From contig CAMLHK010000001.1 of NCBI GenBank assembly GCA_946479925.1, forward strand, positions 1 to 64,000: a stretch of 64,000 nucleotides of DNA, read 5' to 3'. Positions 56,049 to 64,000 of this stretch are shown here, one piece after another. Position numbers and translations under genes: made by a program. Below the pieces are notes generated by a model. That model was not told the origin of the DNA, did not search any database, and saw only the letters and a program-made list of their open reading frames with translations. Within the stretch, counting starts at the first letter, position 1; each line of letters starts with the position of its first letter. The stretch comes from an uncultured Lactobacillus sp. (GTDB lineage: Bacteria; Bacillota; Bacilli; Lactobacillales; Lactobacillaceae).

Positions 56049-56363
56049 TCAGTTATTTTTTGGCATTTTATTTTTAGGGATATATTCAATTAGTTTTACA
56101 TACTGTCTCTTATGATGAATTGCAATATACTCCTGTGTCGGATCATAACCGCCAACATACATTATCTTATAAGGGAGTTTTCTGCCATTACGGTCAACTG
56201 CCTGAACATTGTAATATTTTTGTGTGTTCTTCGGTACCTTTGCATAATCGGTTTCCATCTTAATGTGAGGATTAAAGTAATCCGTATACTGATTAGGTAT
56301 AACCACCAAGGCTGCAATTGCGAGTGCGATAATACCAATAATAGAATAAAATAGTTTTTTCAT
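56049..56363 (-). CDS. YxeA-family exported protein
   Basis: A 104-residue protein with an N-terminal signal/anchor helix (about residues 5-24) and a small beta-rich domain: YYNVQAVDRNGRKLPYKIMYVG and YVKLIEYIPKNKMP. The layout matches the YxeA (DUF1093) family of secreted OB-fold-like proteins of unknown role. ATG follows AAAGGAAG. It is preceded by a small membrane-protein gene at 56661-56837 on the same strand. Confidence 0.8.
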   Translation of the reverse strand: MKKLFYSIIGIIALAIAALVVIPNQYTDYFNPHIKMETDYAKVPKNTQKYYNVQAVDRNGRKLPYKIMYVGGYDPTQEYIAIHHKRQYVKLIEYIPKNKMPKNN

Positions 56364-56424
56364 ATATTCTTCCTTTTTAATGTACTTATTTTGAATTACT
56401 ACTGCAATTATCAGCTTCCATTAT

Positions 56425-56472
56425 GACTGAAAAGCACTCCCGAATTCTGACATAGTATGGCTTTTTTCAGTC
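56425..56472. repeat. Inverted repeat between YxeA and the small membrane protein
   Basis: GACTGAAAA (56425-56433) pairs with TTTTCAGTC (56464-56472) around a 30-base loop. It may be a weak terminator for the upstream minus-strand gene or a regulatory dyad of yxeA; no T run follows. Confidence 0.4.
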
Positions 56473-56660
56473 TATAATGATAATTATACTTACTTCATTA
56501 TTAGTTTAGTTAAAATTTAGAAAAGTTTAACCATATTTATATGTTAAGCTTCTCATTCATTGAAAGTAATTTGTTATTGCACTCAGAGATAATTAAAAAG
56601 AAGTACAAGCCAAAATGCTTCTACACCCTTTAAATTACTATAAATGGCCAGCTGCTTGAT

Positions 56661-56837
56661 TTAAGCGCCCTTTTCATTCTTATATATTTTAATAAGCATG
56701 AAAGACAAAAGAATCAAAGTAACAATAATAGCTACCTTCAATAGTATATTATATGGCCTAGGCATAGCAATTAATATGAAAAAGAATACAAGTAAACTTT
56801 CTAGAACTTGTTTATCACATAAAGTGCTTTTTTTCAT
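56661..56837 (-). CDS. Small two-helix membrane protein
   Basis: A 58-codon frame on the minus strand that starts ATG 56837, seven bases after GAGGA, and ends TAA at 56661. The product begins MKKSTLCDKQVLESLL, has one hydrophobic stretch around residues 14-27 and a second around 34-51, and a short basic tail (KIYKNEKGA). The ribosome site and clean two-helix pattern support a real gene. No homologue recognised; bacteriocin-immunity or small stress membrane proteins have this size, but nothing links it to those. Confidence 0.6.
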   Translation of the reverse strand: MKKSTLCDKQVLESLLVFFFILIAMPRPYNILLKVAIIVTLILLSFMLIKIYKNEKGA

Positions 56838-57121
56838 AATAAATCCTCTTTAATTAACAAGTAGTCGTAACTGTTAAAACACGTCTTTAGCTTGAATTAC
56901 TTAATTTAGTTTTAATAAATTCAATACAATTATCACATCAAATAAGTTGCAAGTCAATTCACGTAATATATGATACTTTCCTGAGTATATAGCTATTCTA
57001 TTGGATAAGATATACAAATCCTCTTAATTTTAGCTCAGCTAAACTTTTAAACTCTTTTTTTTTCGGTCATTTTTGCCTAAAATTAGGCTTACATATTACT
57101 TAGCATTTTGGGAGAAAAACA
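56838..57121. other. Intergenic region before the O-antigen-ligase-like gene
   Basis: No gene seen. A perfect 15-bp dyad TTTAGCTCAGCTAAA (57029-57043) and a short hairpin GCCTAA/TTAGGC (57075-57088) lie upstream of the next plus-strand gene and may be regulatory. Confidence 0.35.
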
Positions 57122-58657
57122 GTGAAAGAAAAAGCAAAAAACATTTTATTCTGGTTTATCCTTGTTCAACCGTTTCTTGACTTGTACTGGTTTTACCATG
57201 GCAGCCTTGCTACTATTTTACCTTTTACATTGCCGACCATTATTCGACTCATTGCCGTAGCTGTTTTATTTTGTCTATTTTTTAGCCAAAAAGAGTCGTG
57301 GCAGAAGTTGAGTACACAAAAATGGTTAATCGCCTATCTAATTTTATTAATTATTTATAGCGTTCTGCATTTAGTGCACGTACGGACATTTACCAGTGTT
57401 AATCCCACTAATTACGGTTACTCCACTAGTGGTGAGCTATTCTATTTGATTCGCATGTGTCTGCCACTCGTCATTATTTATTTAACCAAAGAACTTAATT
57501 TTGGCACAAAACAGTTACAACAAGTAATCGAGGGCGTTTCTGGACTTTTTTCAGGCACAATTGTCCTATCAAACTTGTTCGTAATTTCACTGAAATCTTA
57601 TGAAACAGGCGTAATCAGCGCTAATATTTTCGAGTGGTTTTTCAATCCAAATATCGGCTATTCGCATATGGCTTCGAAAGGTTTCTTTAATTTCACCAAC
57701 ATGATTTCAGCTGTTTTATTTATGCTGTTACCGTTACTTATTTATTATCTGTTTACTGATTTCAACTGGATCACAATCACATTGAACGTTGTTCAGGCTT
57801 TAGCAATGATTGAAATTGGAACTAAGGTTGCCGCAATCGGCTTAATTGGCGGAATTCTAGTTGGGCTTCTGCTCTACCTATTCCACCGCTATATCCTTAA
57901 GAATGCGAAAAAAAATATGCTTGCCGTTTTAGTTAGTTTGCTAATTGGAGCAGGCTCGATTGCAATCTTACCTTTTGGTCCAGCAATTCAACGCTATAAT
58001 TACGAAATATATTTGGCAAAGCAATCTGACCATGATTTATCCGATGAAACACGTGAATTGAATGCTGGCCTTAAAAAATATCCTACTGGTCAAAAACGTG
58101 AAGACTTTTTACGAAGCTTTATTAAGGAAAACTACCAAGCATATGCACTCAATCCTAAATTTGTTTTAAAGAGCTATCCTTACCAGTATGATCCTGAGTT
58201 TTGGTTAAGAATTATTAACGAGCCCGGTCAAACGCGTATGGAAAATCGCCATCTTGAAAAGGCTATGCTGAATCAAGTTGTTAAGACTAATGACAATAAG
58301 CTAGACAAATTCCTAGGTATCTCCTATGTCCGTGAAAACAACATTTTTAACTTAGAGCGTGACTTTGCGGCTCAGATTTATTCTCTAGGCTGGATTGGCA
58401 TGTTAATCTTTGTCGGACCTTATCTGGCAATACTACTTTATGCTGCTTATCGCTGGCTCAGGTATCAATCAGCCCGAACATATCTGGTTAGTTCATTAAT
58501 TGTCTCAAGCGCTTTTATCTTGCTTGCAGCTTTTTATTCAGGCAACGTAATGGACTTCCTAACAGCCAGCTTTATCTTCGCATTCATTGAAGGAAACTTA
58601 TTATTACAGGTGCGAAAAACGAAAACTAATACGACTATCAATTTAAATCAGAATTGA
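57122..58657 (+). CDS. O-antigen ligase/polymerase-like membrane protein
   Basis: A 511-residue polytopic protein with about ten to twelve membrane segments and a large extracytoplasmic loop (roughly residues 290-420). The family resemblance is to Wzy/WaaL-type O-antigen ligases found in Gram-positive polysaccharide pathways; the large loop with RENNIFNLERDF before the last TM segments fits. No glycosyltransferases or flippase are adjacent, so it may act on a wall polysaccharide encoded elsewhere. GTG start behind GGGAG. Confidence 0.75.
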   Translation: MKEKAKNILFWFILVQPFLDLYWFYHGSLATILPFTLPTIIRLIAVAVLFCLFFSQKESWQKLSTQKWLIAYLILLIIYSVLHLVHVRTFTSVNPTNYGYSTSGELFYLIRMCLPLVIIYLTKELNFGTKQLQQVIEGVSGLFSGTIVLSNLFVISLKSYETGVISANIFEWFFNPNIGYSHMASKGFFNFTNMISAVLFMLLPLLIYYLFTDFNWITITLNVVQALAMIEIGTKVAAIGLIGGILVGLLLYLFHRYILKNAKKNMLAVLVSLLIGAGSIAILPFGPAIQRYNYEIYLAKQSDHDLSDETRELNAGLKKYPTGQKREDFLRSFIKENYQAYALNPKFVLKSYPYQYDPEFWLRIINEPGQTRMENRHLEKAMLNQVVKTNDNKLDKFLGISYVRENNIFNLERDFAAQIYSLGWIGMLIFVGPYLAILLYAAYRWLRYQSARTYLVSSLIVSSAFILLAAFYSGNVMDFLTASFIFAFIEGNLLLQVRKTKTNTTINLNQN

Positions 58658-58810
58658 AAAGACTCGTGATAGATATAATAACTAAACCTAACTTTTTGTT
58701 ATGTTTTTTTAGTTAATTAAAAATATCCTGTGTCATGCTCTCTATCCCATATATCATCAAAAAAGTGTCTAAATATAGTAAAATTAAGACAAAACACTGG
58801 GGGTTCTAGA

Positions 58811-59230
58811 ATGAGTGCAACAATTGTTAAACTGCTTGAAAGCAAAAATATGAGTGTTACAAAAGTTTCTGAAATTAGTAATGTTCCACTTAGTACCTTA
58901 AGAAATGCAATCGTTAAACCGATTGAAACCTGGTCAATCCGTGTGCTTAATGCTTTTGCAATTGGCTTAGGAGAAAGACCAGGGGATTTATTAAACGCAT
59001 TAGAAGCGCAACTATATATTTTAGATATAAATGATGAAACGCAAACTATCCAAGGCGTTTTTATTGCTGATAAAGAGACTTATCAGCAAATTAGAACTGT
59101 TGTCGAAGTTAACCACCTAGAAGGATGGAATCCAACAAAATCAGATATTCAGGAACTGCTAGATGAAGCAATCAATCCCAATCCTCAAGTAGCTGAACGT
59201 TTTGAAAAAATTTGGGAGCAAGAACAGTGA
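58811..59230 (+). CDS. HTH antitoxin-like protein of a Fic module
   Basis: A 139-residue protein with an N-terminal helix-turn-helix (about residues 3-55: KLLESKNMSVTKVSEISNVP) and a C-terminal acidic alpha/beta part. The frame is open from 58730, but ATG 58811 follows GGGGG by seven bases. It overlaps the following Fic reading frame by 4 bp (GTGA), the typical layout of an antitoxin-toxin pair. The HTH suggests autoregulation. The toxin gene is broken, so this copy may persist as a solitary regulator. Confidence 0.72.
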   Translation: MSATIVKLLESKNMSVTKVSEISNVPLSTLRNAIVKPIETWSIRVLNAFAIGLGERPGDLLNALEAQLYILDINDETQTIQGVFIADKETYQQIRTVVEVNHLEGWNPTKSDIQELLDEAINPNPQVAERFEKIWEQEQ

Positions 59231-59909
59231 GTGATTGGATTAGTAAAACTCCGTATTCAAATGGTGTATTAAAAAACAAGCTCCATATTCACGAAGCAGC
59301 AGAGTTAGAGAAAAAAGAGAATGAATTATCTGCTCGAAATGCTTTATTCCTATTACAAAAAAAGCCGCAGATAAAAGATATCAATGACCTTAAAAAAATT
59401 CACCAATTCTTATTTGGCGAACTATACGATTGGGCTGGTAAATATCGCCCAGGTAATTTTAGTAAAAATGGCTATCAGTTTTTTGACTTCACCAGATTTG
59501 ATTTCGCCGAAAAAGACATCAATATATGCTACATAAGCATCCCAAAACAACGCCCTTATCTGCTAAAGACTAAGACTATGCTGAACTATTAGACGCAATT
59601 AACTTTATGCATCCCTTTAGAGAAGGCAATGGTCGTAGCTGCAAAATTTTCCTTTCTGCATATGCAGCTAATCATGGTCAAATGATTGATTATCCAAGAA
59701 AAAACGAAGAAATGATTCAAGCGCAAAATGAAGCCAATATTGACCAAATTGTGAAATTAATTAAAGTTGAAAATACTCCAAGTCGTAATAGAACACTTCA
59801 ATTACTGGCTTCACAGCAAAAGAATGCGCAGAAGCAAATTAACCAATCTAGACTCCCCAAAAACTCTGGACAGCAAGAAATCGATTGCGATGATAATCCT
59901 GACCTTTAG
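59227..59909 (+). pseudogene. Fic/DOC-type AMPylase toxin gene, disrupted
   Basis: The first part (GTG 59227 to 59592) contains the Fic N-terminal region with LFGELYDWAGKYRPGNFSKNG. After a shift near 59526 the frame NMLHKHPKTTPLSAKD would be expected, which the DNA encodes one base out of register; a six-base near-duplication (GACTAA GACTAT at about 59571-59582) then adds an in-frame stop. The last part (to 59909) carries the catalytic motif HPFREGNGRS. At least two lesions therefore disrupt an otherwise recognisable Fic domain. Intact Fic proteins transfer AMP to targets such as gyrase/topoisomerase IV. Confidence 0.82.
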
Positions 59910-59998
59910 TGCGGTTGGAAATTTATTATATGCCCTAACTCTTGGTAAGGCTTTTTATAACTTAATAATATCCTTAAAGCTATTACCTAACGAAAAGA

Positions 59999-60032
59999 GT
60001 CCTGAAAGCTAAACAACTTTCAGGACCCTTTT
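59999..60032. terminator. Bidirectional terminator between the Fic remnant and the next gene
   Basis: The stem GTCCTGAAAG (59999-60008) with CTTTCAGGAC (60017-60026), flanked by A-rich and T-rich runs. Confidence 0.85.
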
Positions 60033-60043
60033 TATTATTAAAA

Positions 60044-60670
60044 TTAATTTTGCTTTTCTTTGATAAATGACGCGTCTGGAATCCTGATTAGATAATATCT
60101 AATAGCATTGTGTCCAGCGTGCATGCCAATGCCATTTTGCCAAACTTTTTTATAATCAGCAGAGTAAACAGCTACATACGCACGCTGATATTTTTGATCC
60201 ATTTTTTCTAGTTGTTTTTTGTCATAAGGAATCCTAGTAGCATTAAGATCGATTGGATTTTTACCATATGCTACCGTTGCAAAGTCGCTTGAAACTTGTG
60301 CTTTTCTACCATTACGGAAATAAGTGTATGTTTGGGTGCCAATCTTTTTCTTCTTCGAATTAATCGTTACGTAGGAAGAGTTACCCTCTCCCGTGTTCAT
60401 CACCAGTGGTTCATAGGTTACCGTTGACGTGATTTTACTCGTATCCTCAAGGTCTGGATTATCAAGCACTGTGCGATCAAATAACCAAACAAGTGCCACT
60501 AAAAAAATCACCACTTCAACTAGATCAATTAAAAAATTAGTCCAGCTAAATTTGCGGTGCTCTTTGATAATCATTGTAATTCGCCTTCTACGAATGTTCT
60601 GAATGACAAAGATAAAATATAAAATGACAACTACCCACAATAAGACGCCGAGCAAATTCCAACTAAACAT
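60044..60670 (-). CDS. Membrane-anchored protein of unknown function
   Basis: A 208-residue protein with an N-terminal TM helix (about residues 6-24), a second hydrophobic segment (about 46-64), and then a soluble domain rich in beta-type residues (YTYFRNGRKAQVSSDFATVAYG, RAYVAVYSADYKKVWQNGIG). It resembles lactobacillus-restricted proteins annotated as LVIS_2131 family, from memory, with unknown role. ATG follows GGAGGGTGTT. No operon partner. Confidence 0.65.
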   Translation of the reverse strand: MFSWNLLGVLLWVVVILYFIFVIQNIRRRRITMIIKEHRKFSWTNFLIDLVEVVIFLVALVWLFDRTVLDNPDLEDTSKITSTVTYEPLVMNTGEGNSSYVTINSKKKKIGTQTYTYFRNGRKAQVSSDFATVAYGKNPIDLNATRIPYDKKQLEKMDQKYQRAYVAVYSADYKKVWQNGIGMHAGHNAIRYYLIRIPDASFIKEKQN

Positions 60671-60764
60671 AACACCCTCCTGTAATTGCTTTCATTATAT
60701 TGTAAAAACTTGATTTTGAATAGTGAAAAAAGCCTAAACTATCTCCTGTTCATAAATAATCGGG

Positions 60765-61307
60765 CTATTTTTTCTTGGCTTTTGTAGTTTTCTTTTTCGT
60801 AGCAGCTTTCTTAGCGGCAGGCTTTTTAGCAGGTGCTGGCTCAGGCTTAGCATATTCTCTTACTTGCTTGATTTTTTCCTCGATTGCTTCCACTAGCTTT
60901 GCGGTGACTTCATCTTCGGATTGCATAATTTCATCTTCAGTAGCTAATTGATCAATTCGAAAATTCGATGCATTCAAAAATTCTGACTGTGTTTCAAAGT
61001 AAACGTAGATTGGGTAGTCTTTACCCTCTTCAAAAAAGTTGCTGACCTTTTTGTAATTGCTATATGGTAAGTTGATAATATTATTTTCTAAAATGAAAGT
61101 GACTGGTCTTTGTCCTGTTACTTCAAGGGCGACATGGCTTAAAGAATCATGCTTGATTGCGGCAACTGTTTCCTTAACCATTTTCGTCGCTAGCTCCTTA
61201 AGTTTGGCTTTGGACTTGCTAATGTCAGCATATTTAACGGTTTCTAAATCTTGCAGGTAGTTTTGCTCTTCAATTCTTTCTGCTAAGTCTGTTAAGTTAA
61301 TCTTCAA
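60765..61307 (-). CDS. Uncharacterised protein with histone-H1-like basic tail
   Basis: A 180-residue protein. Residues 1-150 are soluble and mixed alpha/beta (IEEQNYLQDLETVKY start; GKDYPIYVYFETQSEFL centre) with an acidic patch DEIMQSEDEV. The last ~28 residues are almost only Lys, Ala, Pro and Thr, with AKKPAAKK-type repeats like those in nucleic-acid-binding tails of histone-H1-like proteins. TTG start behind AAAGGGAA. No recognised domain; an RNA- or DNA-associated role is inferred from the tail only. Confidence 0.6.
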   Translation of the reverse strand: MKINLTDLAERIEEQNYLQDLETVKYADISKSKAKLKELATKMVKETVAAIKHDSLSHVALEVTGQRPVTFILENNIINLPYSNYKKVSNFFEEGKDYPIYVYFETQSEFLNASNFRIDQLATEDEIMQSEDEVTAKLVEAIEEKIKQVREYAKPEPAPAKKPAAKKAATKKKTTKAKKK

Positions 61308-61669
61308 AATAAAAATTCCCTTTTAAGTTAATCAATTTGTTATCAGTCTTCTATTACGATACTCAAATTCAGGATTAAAAACAATTTATTTTTCTCTCTT
61401 TAAAAAAAAAATTTAAAGAACAATTGTTTAAAGAAAGTGAACTTTTGTTCCGTTTTTTATTCATTTTTCTTTACAATCACTTGCGTTCAAGCTGTTTGTG
61501 AAAAGGATTAAATAACACTTTGATAGTCTAAAAATCAAAAAAGCATTTTTATATTTTTCAAGCCTAAAAAACATTACTTTCCGCACTTTACAAGCGTTTT
61601 CACAAAGAATAAAATTTAACTTGAATATAAAATTTTTAGCTAAAGTTTTAAATTGAAAGGTAGACAAAT
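61308..61669. other. Intergenic region upstream of the multicopper oxidase
   Basis: No gene seen in 362 bp. It is very A/T-rich and contains a cre-like site at 61590-61603 and the ribosome site GAAAGGT for the oxidase. Confidence 0.45.
61590..61603 (+). promoter_or_regulatory. Candidate cre (CcpA) site before the multicopper oxidase
   Basis: TACAAGCGTTTTCA agrees with TGWAANCGNTNWCA at all but two positions. It lies 67 bp before the start codon. Confidence 0.4.
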
Positions 61670-63310
61670 ATGTCAGACAAAGTTTACACAGATTATTTCT
61701 ATAACTCAGATGATTTTGACAAAAACCATGGTATGGGGTACAAAGAACTTCATATTCCAGAAGGAGTAGAGGCTCAGCCATTAATCGTTCCTCCAGTACT
61801 AGAGCCTGATAAGCAAGAAAACAATGATGTTTGGTACACCATTGAATCTCAAGAAGGTGAATTCCAATTCTTGCCAGGTAAGAAGACTCATACTTGGGGC
61901 TATAATTTCCCAGTTCTTGGTAAGACAATGGTTTTAACTAAGGGTCAACATGTACATGTAACCTTGAAAAACAGCTTACCAGAATTAACAACTTACCACT
62001 GGCACGGTATGGAAGTTTCCGGTCCTGGTAACGATGGTGCATGTCACTCACCTGTATACCCAGGCGAAGAAAAGCAAATCGACTTCGTTGTTAACCAACC
62101 AGCCGCACTTACATGGCTTCACGCTCACCCATGTCCATCAACTGCTTCACAAGTTTGGATGGGACTTGCAATGGGTGTTGTTGTTACTGATGCTAATGAA
62201 GCACAATTACCAATTCCTAAGACTTATGGCAAAGACGAATTCCCAATTATCTTGCAAGATAGAATCTTCCATGAAGATAACCAATTCGACTATAAGGCAG
62301 ACTACAACGCAATGGGTATCTTTGGTGATACTCCAATTATCAACGGTGTTGTTCGTCCTTACGTTGATGTTACAACTCAAAAAGTTCGTTTGATTTTCTT
62401 AGGTGGTTCTAACCGTCGTGAGTGGCGTTTACACTTTAGTGACGATTTGGTAATGACTCAAATCGGTGGTGATGATTCATTCTTGGAGCATCCAGTTAAG
62501 ATGACCAAGGTATTAATCGGACCTGGTGAACGTCAACAAGTGGTTGTTGACTTCAGCAACTACAAAGAAGGTGACGTTGTTAACCTTTACACTGATGACT
62601 TCAAGTTAGTTGAATTTAGAATTCATAACTACGAAAAAGATGACAGCGTAATTCCTGACACCTTATTCAAGCCATATGATCCAGTTGTTAACCCTAACTC
62701 ACCAGTTCCTCATGTTACTATGGACAACCACAACATGATTAACGGTAAGAAGTTTGCTATGCAACGTATTGACTTGAAGCAAGACTTAATGAACGCAGAA
62801 TACTGGGACGTTACTAACACTAACGACAAGGTTAACGGTATGTTACACCCATTCCATATTCACGGTGCTCACTTCTTAGTCGTTTCACGTAATGGTGAAG
62901 AACCATATCCAAACGAAAAGGGCGTTTACAAGGACACTGTTGAAGTTGCCCCACAAGAAACTGTTCGTTTGAAGGTTTACTTCCAAAACACTGGTGTCTT
63001 CATGTACCACTGCCACATCATCGAACACGAAGATGCAGGTATGATGGCTCAAATTCAAATTGTTGATCCAAAGGATCCAGATAAGACATACGAATTAATG
63101 GACATGGAAACTTTAACTAAGGCCTTCTCAGAAGAAAAGGGTATCCCAATGGATGAAGTTTACTGCCCAGGTATGGATACTGAAGGTATGGCTGTTAAGG
63201 GTGTTGACCACTCATTAGACGCACTTTCAGGTGCTAGCCACAGTCACCATGAAGAGCATCATGAAGAACCTAGCCACGAAGACGCTACTTCTGGTGCAAG
63301 TCATCACTAA
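61670..63310 (+). CDS. Multicopper oxidase (no signal peptide, His-rich C-terminus)
   Basis: A 546-residue three-cupredoxin oxidase. All four copper motifs are complete: YHWHG (H110, H112), LHAHP (about 151-153), HPFHIHG (about 393-398) and YHCHIIEHEDAGMM (H447, C448, H449, H453, axial Met about 458). No signal peptide or TM segment is present, so it is probably cytosolic, unlike CotA/CueO. The last ~35 residues contain HSHHEEHHEE and end SGASHH, a likely metal-binding tail. Its codons are strongly biased to GGT, AAC, TTC and CGT, suggesting high expression. ATG follows GAAAGGT. Confidence 0.93.
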   Translation: MSDKVYTDYFYNSDDFDKNHGMGYKELHIPEGVEAQPLIVPPVLEPDKQENNDVWYTIESQEGEFQFLPGKKTHTWGYNFPVLGKTMVLTKGQHVHVTLKNSLPELTTYHWHGMEVSGPGNDGACHSPVYPGEEKQIDFVVNQPAALTWLHAHPCPSTASQVWMGLAMGVVVTDANEAQLPIPKTYGKDEFPIILQDRIFHEDNQFDYKADYNAMGIFGDTPIINGVVRPYVDVTTQKVRLIFLGGSNRREWRLHFSDDLVMTQIGGDDSFLEHPVKMTKVLIGPGERQQVVVDFSNYKEGDVVNLYTDDFKLVEFRIHNYEKDDSVIPDTLFKPYDPVVNPNSPVPHVTMDNHNMINGKKFAMQRIDLKQDLMNAEYWDVTNTNDKVNGMLHPFHIHGAHFLVVSRNGEEPYPNEKGVYKDTVEVAPQETVRLKVYFQNTGVFMYHCHIIEHEDAGMMAQIQIVDPKDPDKTYELMDMETLTKAFSEEKGIPMDEVYCPGMDTEGMAVKGVDHSLDALSGASHSHHEEHHEEPSHEDATSGASHH

Positions 63311-63337
63311 TTAATTTTAGTTTTGCATAAATCAATT

Positions 63338-63369
63338 AAAACCACTCAAGCAATTGAGTGGTTTTTCTT
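63338..63369 (+). terminator. Terminator of the multicopper oxidase gene
   Basis: An 11-bp perfect stem, AAAACCACTCA (63338-63348) with TGAGTGGTTTT (63355-63365), then a T-rich run. Confidence 0.88.
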
Positions 63370-63473
63370 TTTCCAAAATATAGTGGTTAAAATTCCCCTA
63401 AATAGCTTGGAATTGTTATGAAACTTAGTAAATTCCTTTGCTTTTCTTCTTTACCATGTGGTTAAATAGCCCT

Positions 63474-64000
63474 ATGAGAAAGAAAAGAACACTTACCCGA
63501 AAAATCATGTATCTACTTCTGGGTGTAATTTTTTTAGGACTGATCTTCGCAGTTCTTAACTCAAGAGCATTTCAAGATCGCTACGACTGGTTAACCTTGA
63601 AGTCAGAACAAAAACTTGATGTACCACTAGAAAATCAGTACCCTGACCTGCCAAATGGCTGTGAAGTTACTTCACTATCCATGCTATTGCAATATTATGG
63701 CTTCAAGGTCAATAAGCTGGATTTATCAGAAAATATCAAACACGTTGCTTCATACACAGATAATGGTCAATATCGTGGTAATCCCCATGTTGGCTTTGTC
63801 GGATATATGAGCCAAGCTAACGCTGGCTGGTGCGTTTATAATGAGCCTCTTGAACAGGTTGCACGTAAATACACTAATCGGGTGCAAAACTATACCGGCC
63901 ACGACTTTATTCAGGTCCTGAAACGTGTTTCTGAGGGCCATCCTGTTTTAATTATCACCACAATCAAGTTTAACCGTGTTAATGACATGCAAACTTGGGA
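63474..64000 (+). CDS. Membrane-anchored C39-like peptidase domain protein (cut by window end)
   Basis: A partial frame without a stop before the edge; 175 residues are visible. It has a basic N-terminus, one TM helix (about residues 12-30), then a C39-like domain with Cys63 in LPNGCEVTSLSMLLQYYGF and a GNPHVGFVGYM segment. Many Firmicute proteins of this type are secreted or anchored and of unknown substrate. Starts at 63474 or the in-frame ATG at 63456 are both possible; neither has a good ribosome site. Confidence 0.75.
   Translation, partial: MRKKRTLTRKIMYLLLGVIFLGLIFAVLNSRAFQDRYDWLTLKSEQKLDVPLENQYPDLPNGCEVTSLSMLLQYYGFKVNKLDLSENIKHVASYTDNGQYRGNPHVGFVGYMSQANAGWCVYNEPLEQVARKYTNRVQNYTGHDFIQVLKRVSEGHPVLIITTIKFNRVNDMQTW

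Noticed and set aside
59767..60012. Plus-strand 81-codon frame after the Fic motif
   Set aside because: It runs out of frame over the Fic C-terminus; the hydrophobic tail after 59890 has no ribosome site or homologue I recognise.
61461..61928. Minus-strand 155-codon frame over the multicopper oxidase start
   Set aside because: It overlaps the conserved N-terminus of the oxidase and its upstream region on the other strand and shows no family resemblance.

Overview
The window is low-GC Gram-positive DNA. Strong AGGAGG-type ribosome binding sites, frequent TTG/GTG starts, A/T-rich intergenic regions and the gene families point to the Lactobacillus acidophilus/helveticus/crispatus group (Lactobacillaceae). 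Supporting genes are a SLAP-domain surface protein, tandem NlpC/P60 proteins, a PepE-type C1B peptidase, CelB-type PTS permeases, and the order metG-tatD-rnmV-ksgA-veg-purR-glmU. I cannot name the species. From 1 to about 55 kb most genes lie on the minus strand, so replication probably runs right to left.

Layout. 1-3.3 kb: two paired ABC half-exporters. 3.5-4.5 kb: prs. 4.5-12 kb: a carbohydrate island with a GH1 6-phospho-beta-glucosidase and its CelB-type EIIC, an isochorismatase-fold hydrolase, two MupG-like (GH170/DUF871) proteins and a second CelB-type EIIC, with CcpA (cre)-like sites. 12.3-13.9 kb: SLAP protein. 14-21 kb: housekeeping run glmU, purR, veg, ksgA, rnmV, tatD, metG. 21-24 kb: MgtA-type ATPase behind an M-box Mg2+ riboswitch. 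24-30 kb: TPM protein, dCMP deaminase, trpS, SRAP peptidase, tRNA-Gly, CPBP-like membrane protein, Y-family polymerase, greA, and hsp20 with a CIRCE operator. 30.5-31.8 kb: PepE-type peptidase. 31.9-38.8 kb: a complete nucleoside uptake and cleavage operon (two BMP lipoproteins, ATPase, two permeases, nucleoside hydrolase). 39-43 kb: ogt, HD hydrolase, an atypical tRNA-Thr, YbjQ, a frameshifted NUDIX gene, and tyrS behind a T-box. 43-47.7 kb: an envelope cluster of LCP, PlsY and a 998-residue LtaS-like protein. 47.8-52.4 kb: epimerase-like protein, lone HicB, DHA2 efflux pump, HflX GTPase. 52.4-54.9 kb: three NlpC/P60 paralogues. 55-61.3 kb: small and poorly known genes, an O-antigen-ligase-like protein, and a broken HTH/Fic module. 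61.7-63.3 kb: a cytosolic multicopper oxidase. 63.5 kb to the end: a C39-like protein cut by the window edge.

No rRNA, CRISPR array, insertion sequence, prophage or clear new defence system is visible. The observations most worth testing are the NUDIX gene with an A AAA AAC slippery heptamer exactly at its frame break, the EIIC plus paired GH170 salvage locus, the LCP-PlsY-LtaS-like cluster, the operator architecture of the nucleoside operon, the membrane protein that has lost all CPBP catalytic residues, and the atypical tRNA-Thr.
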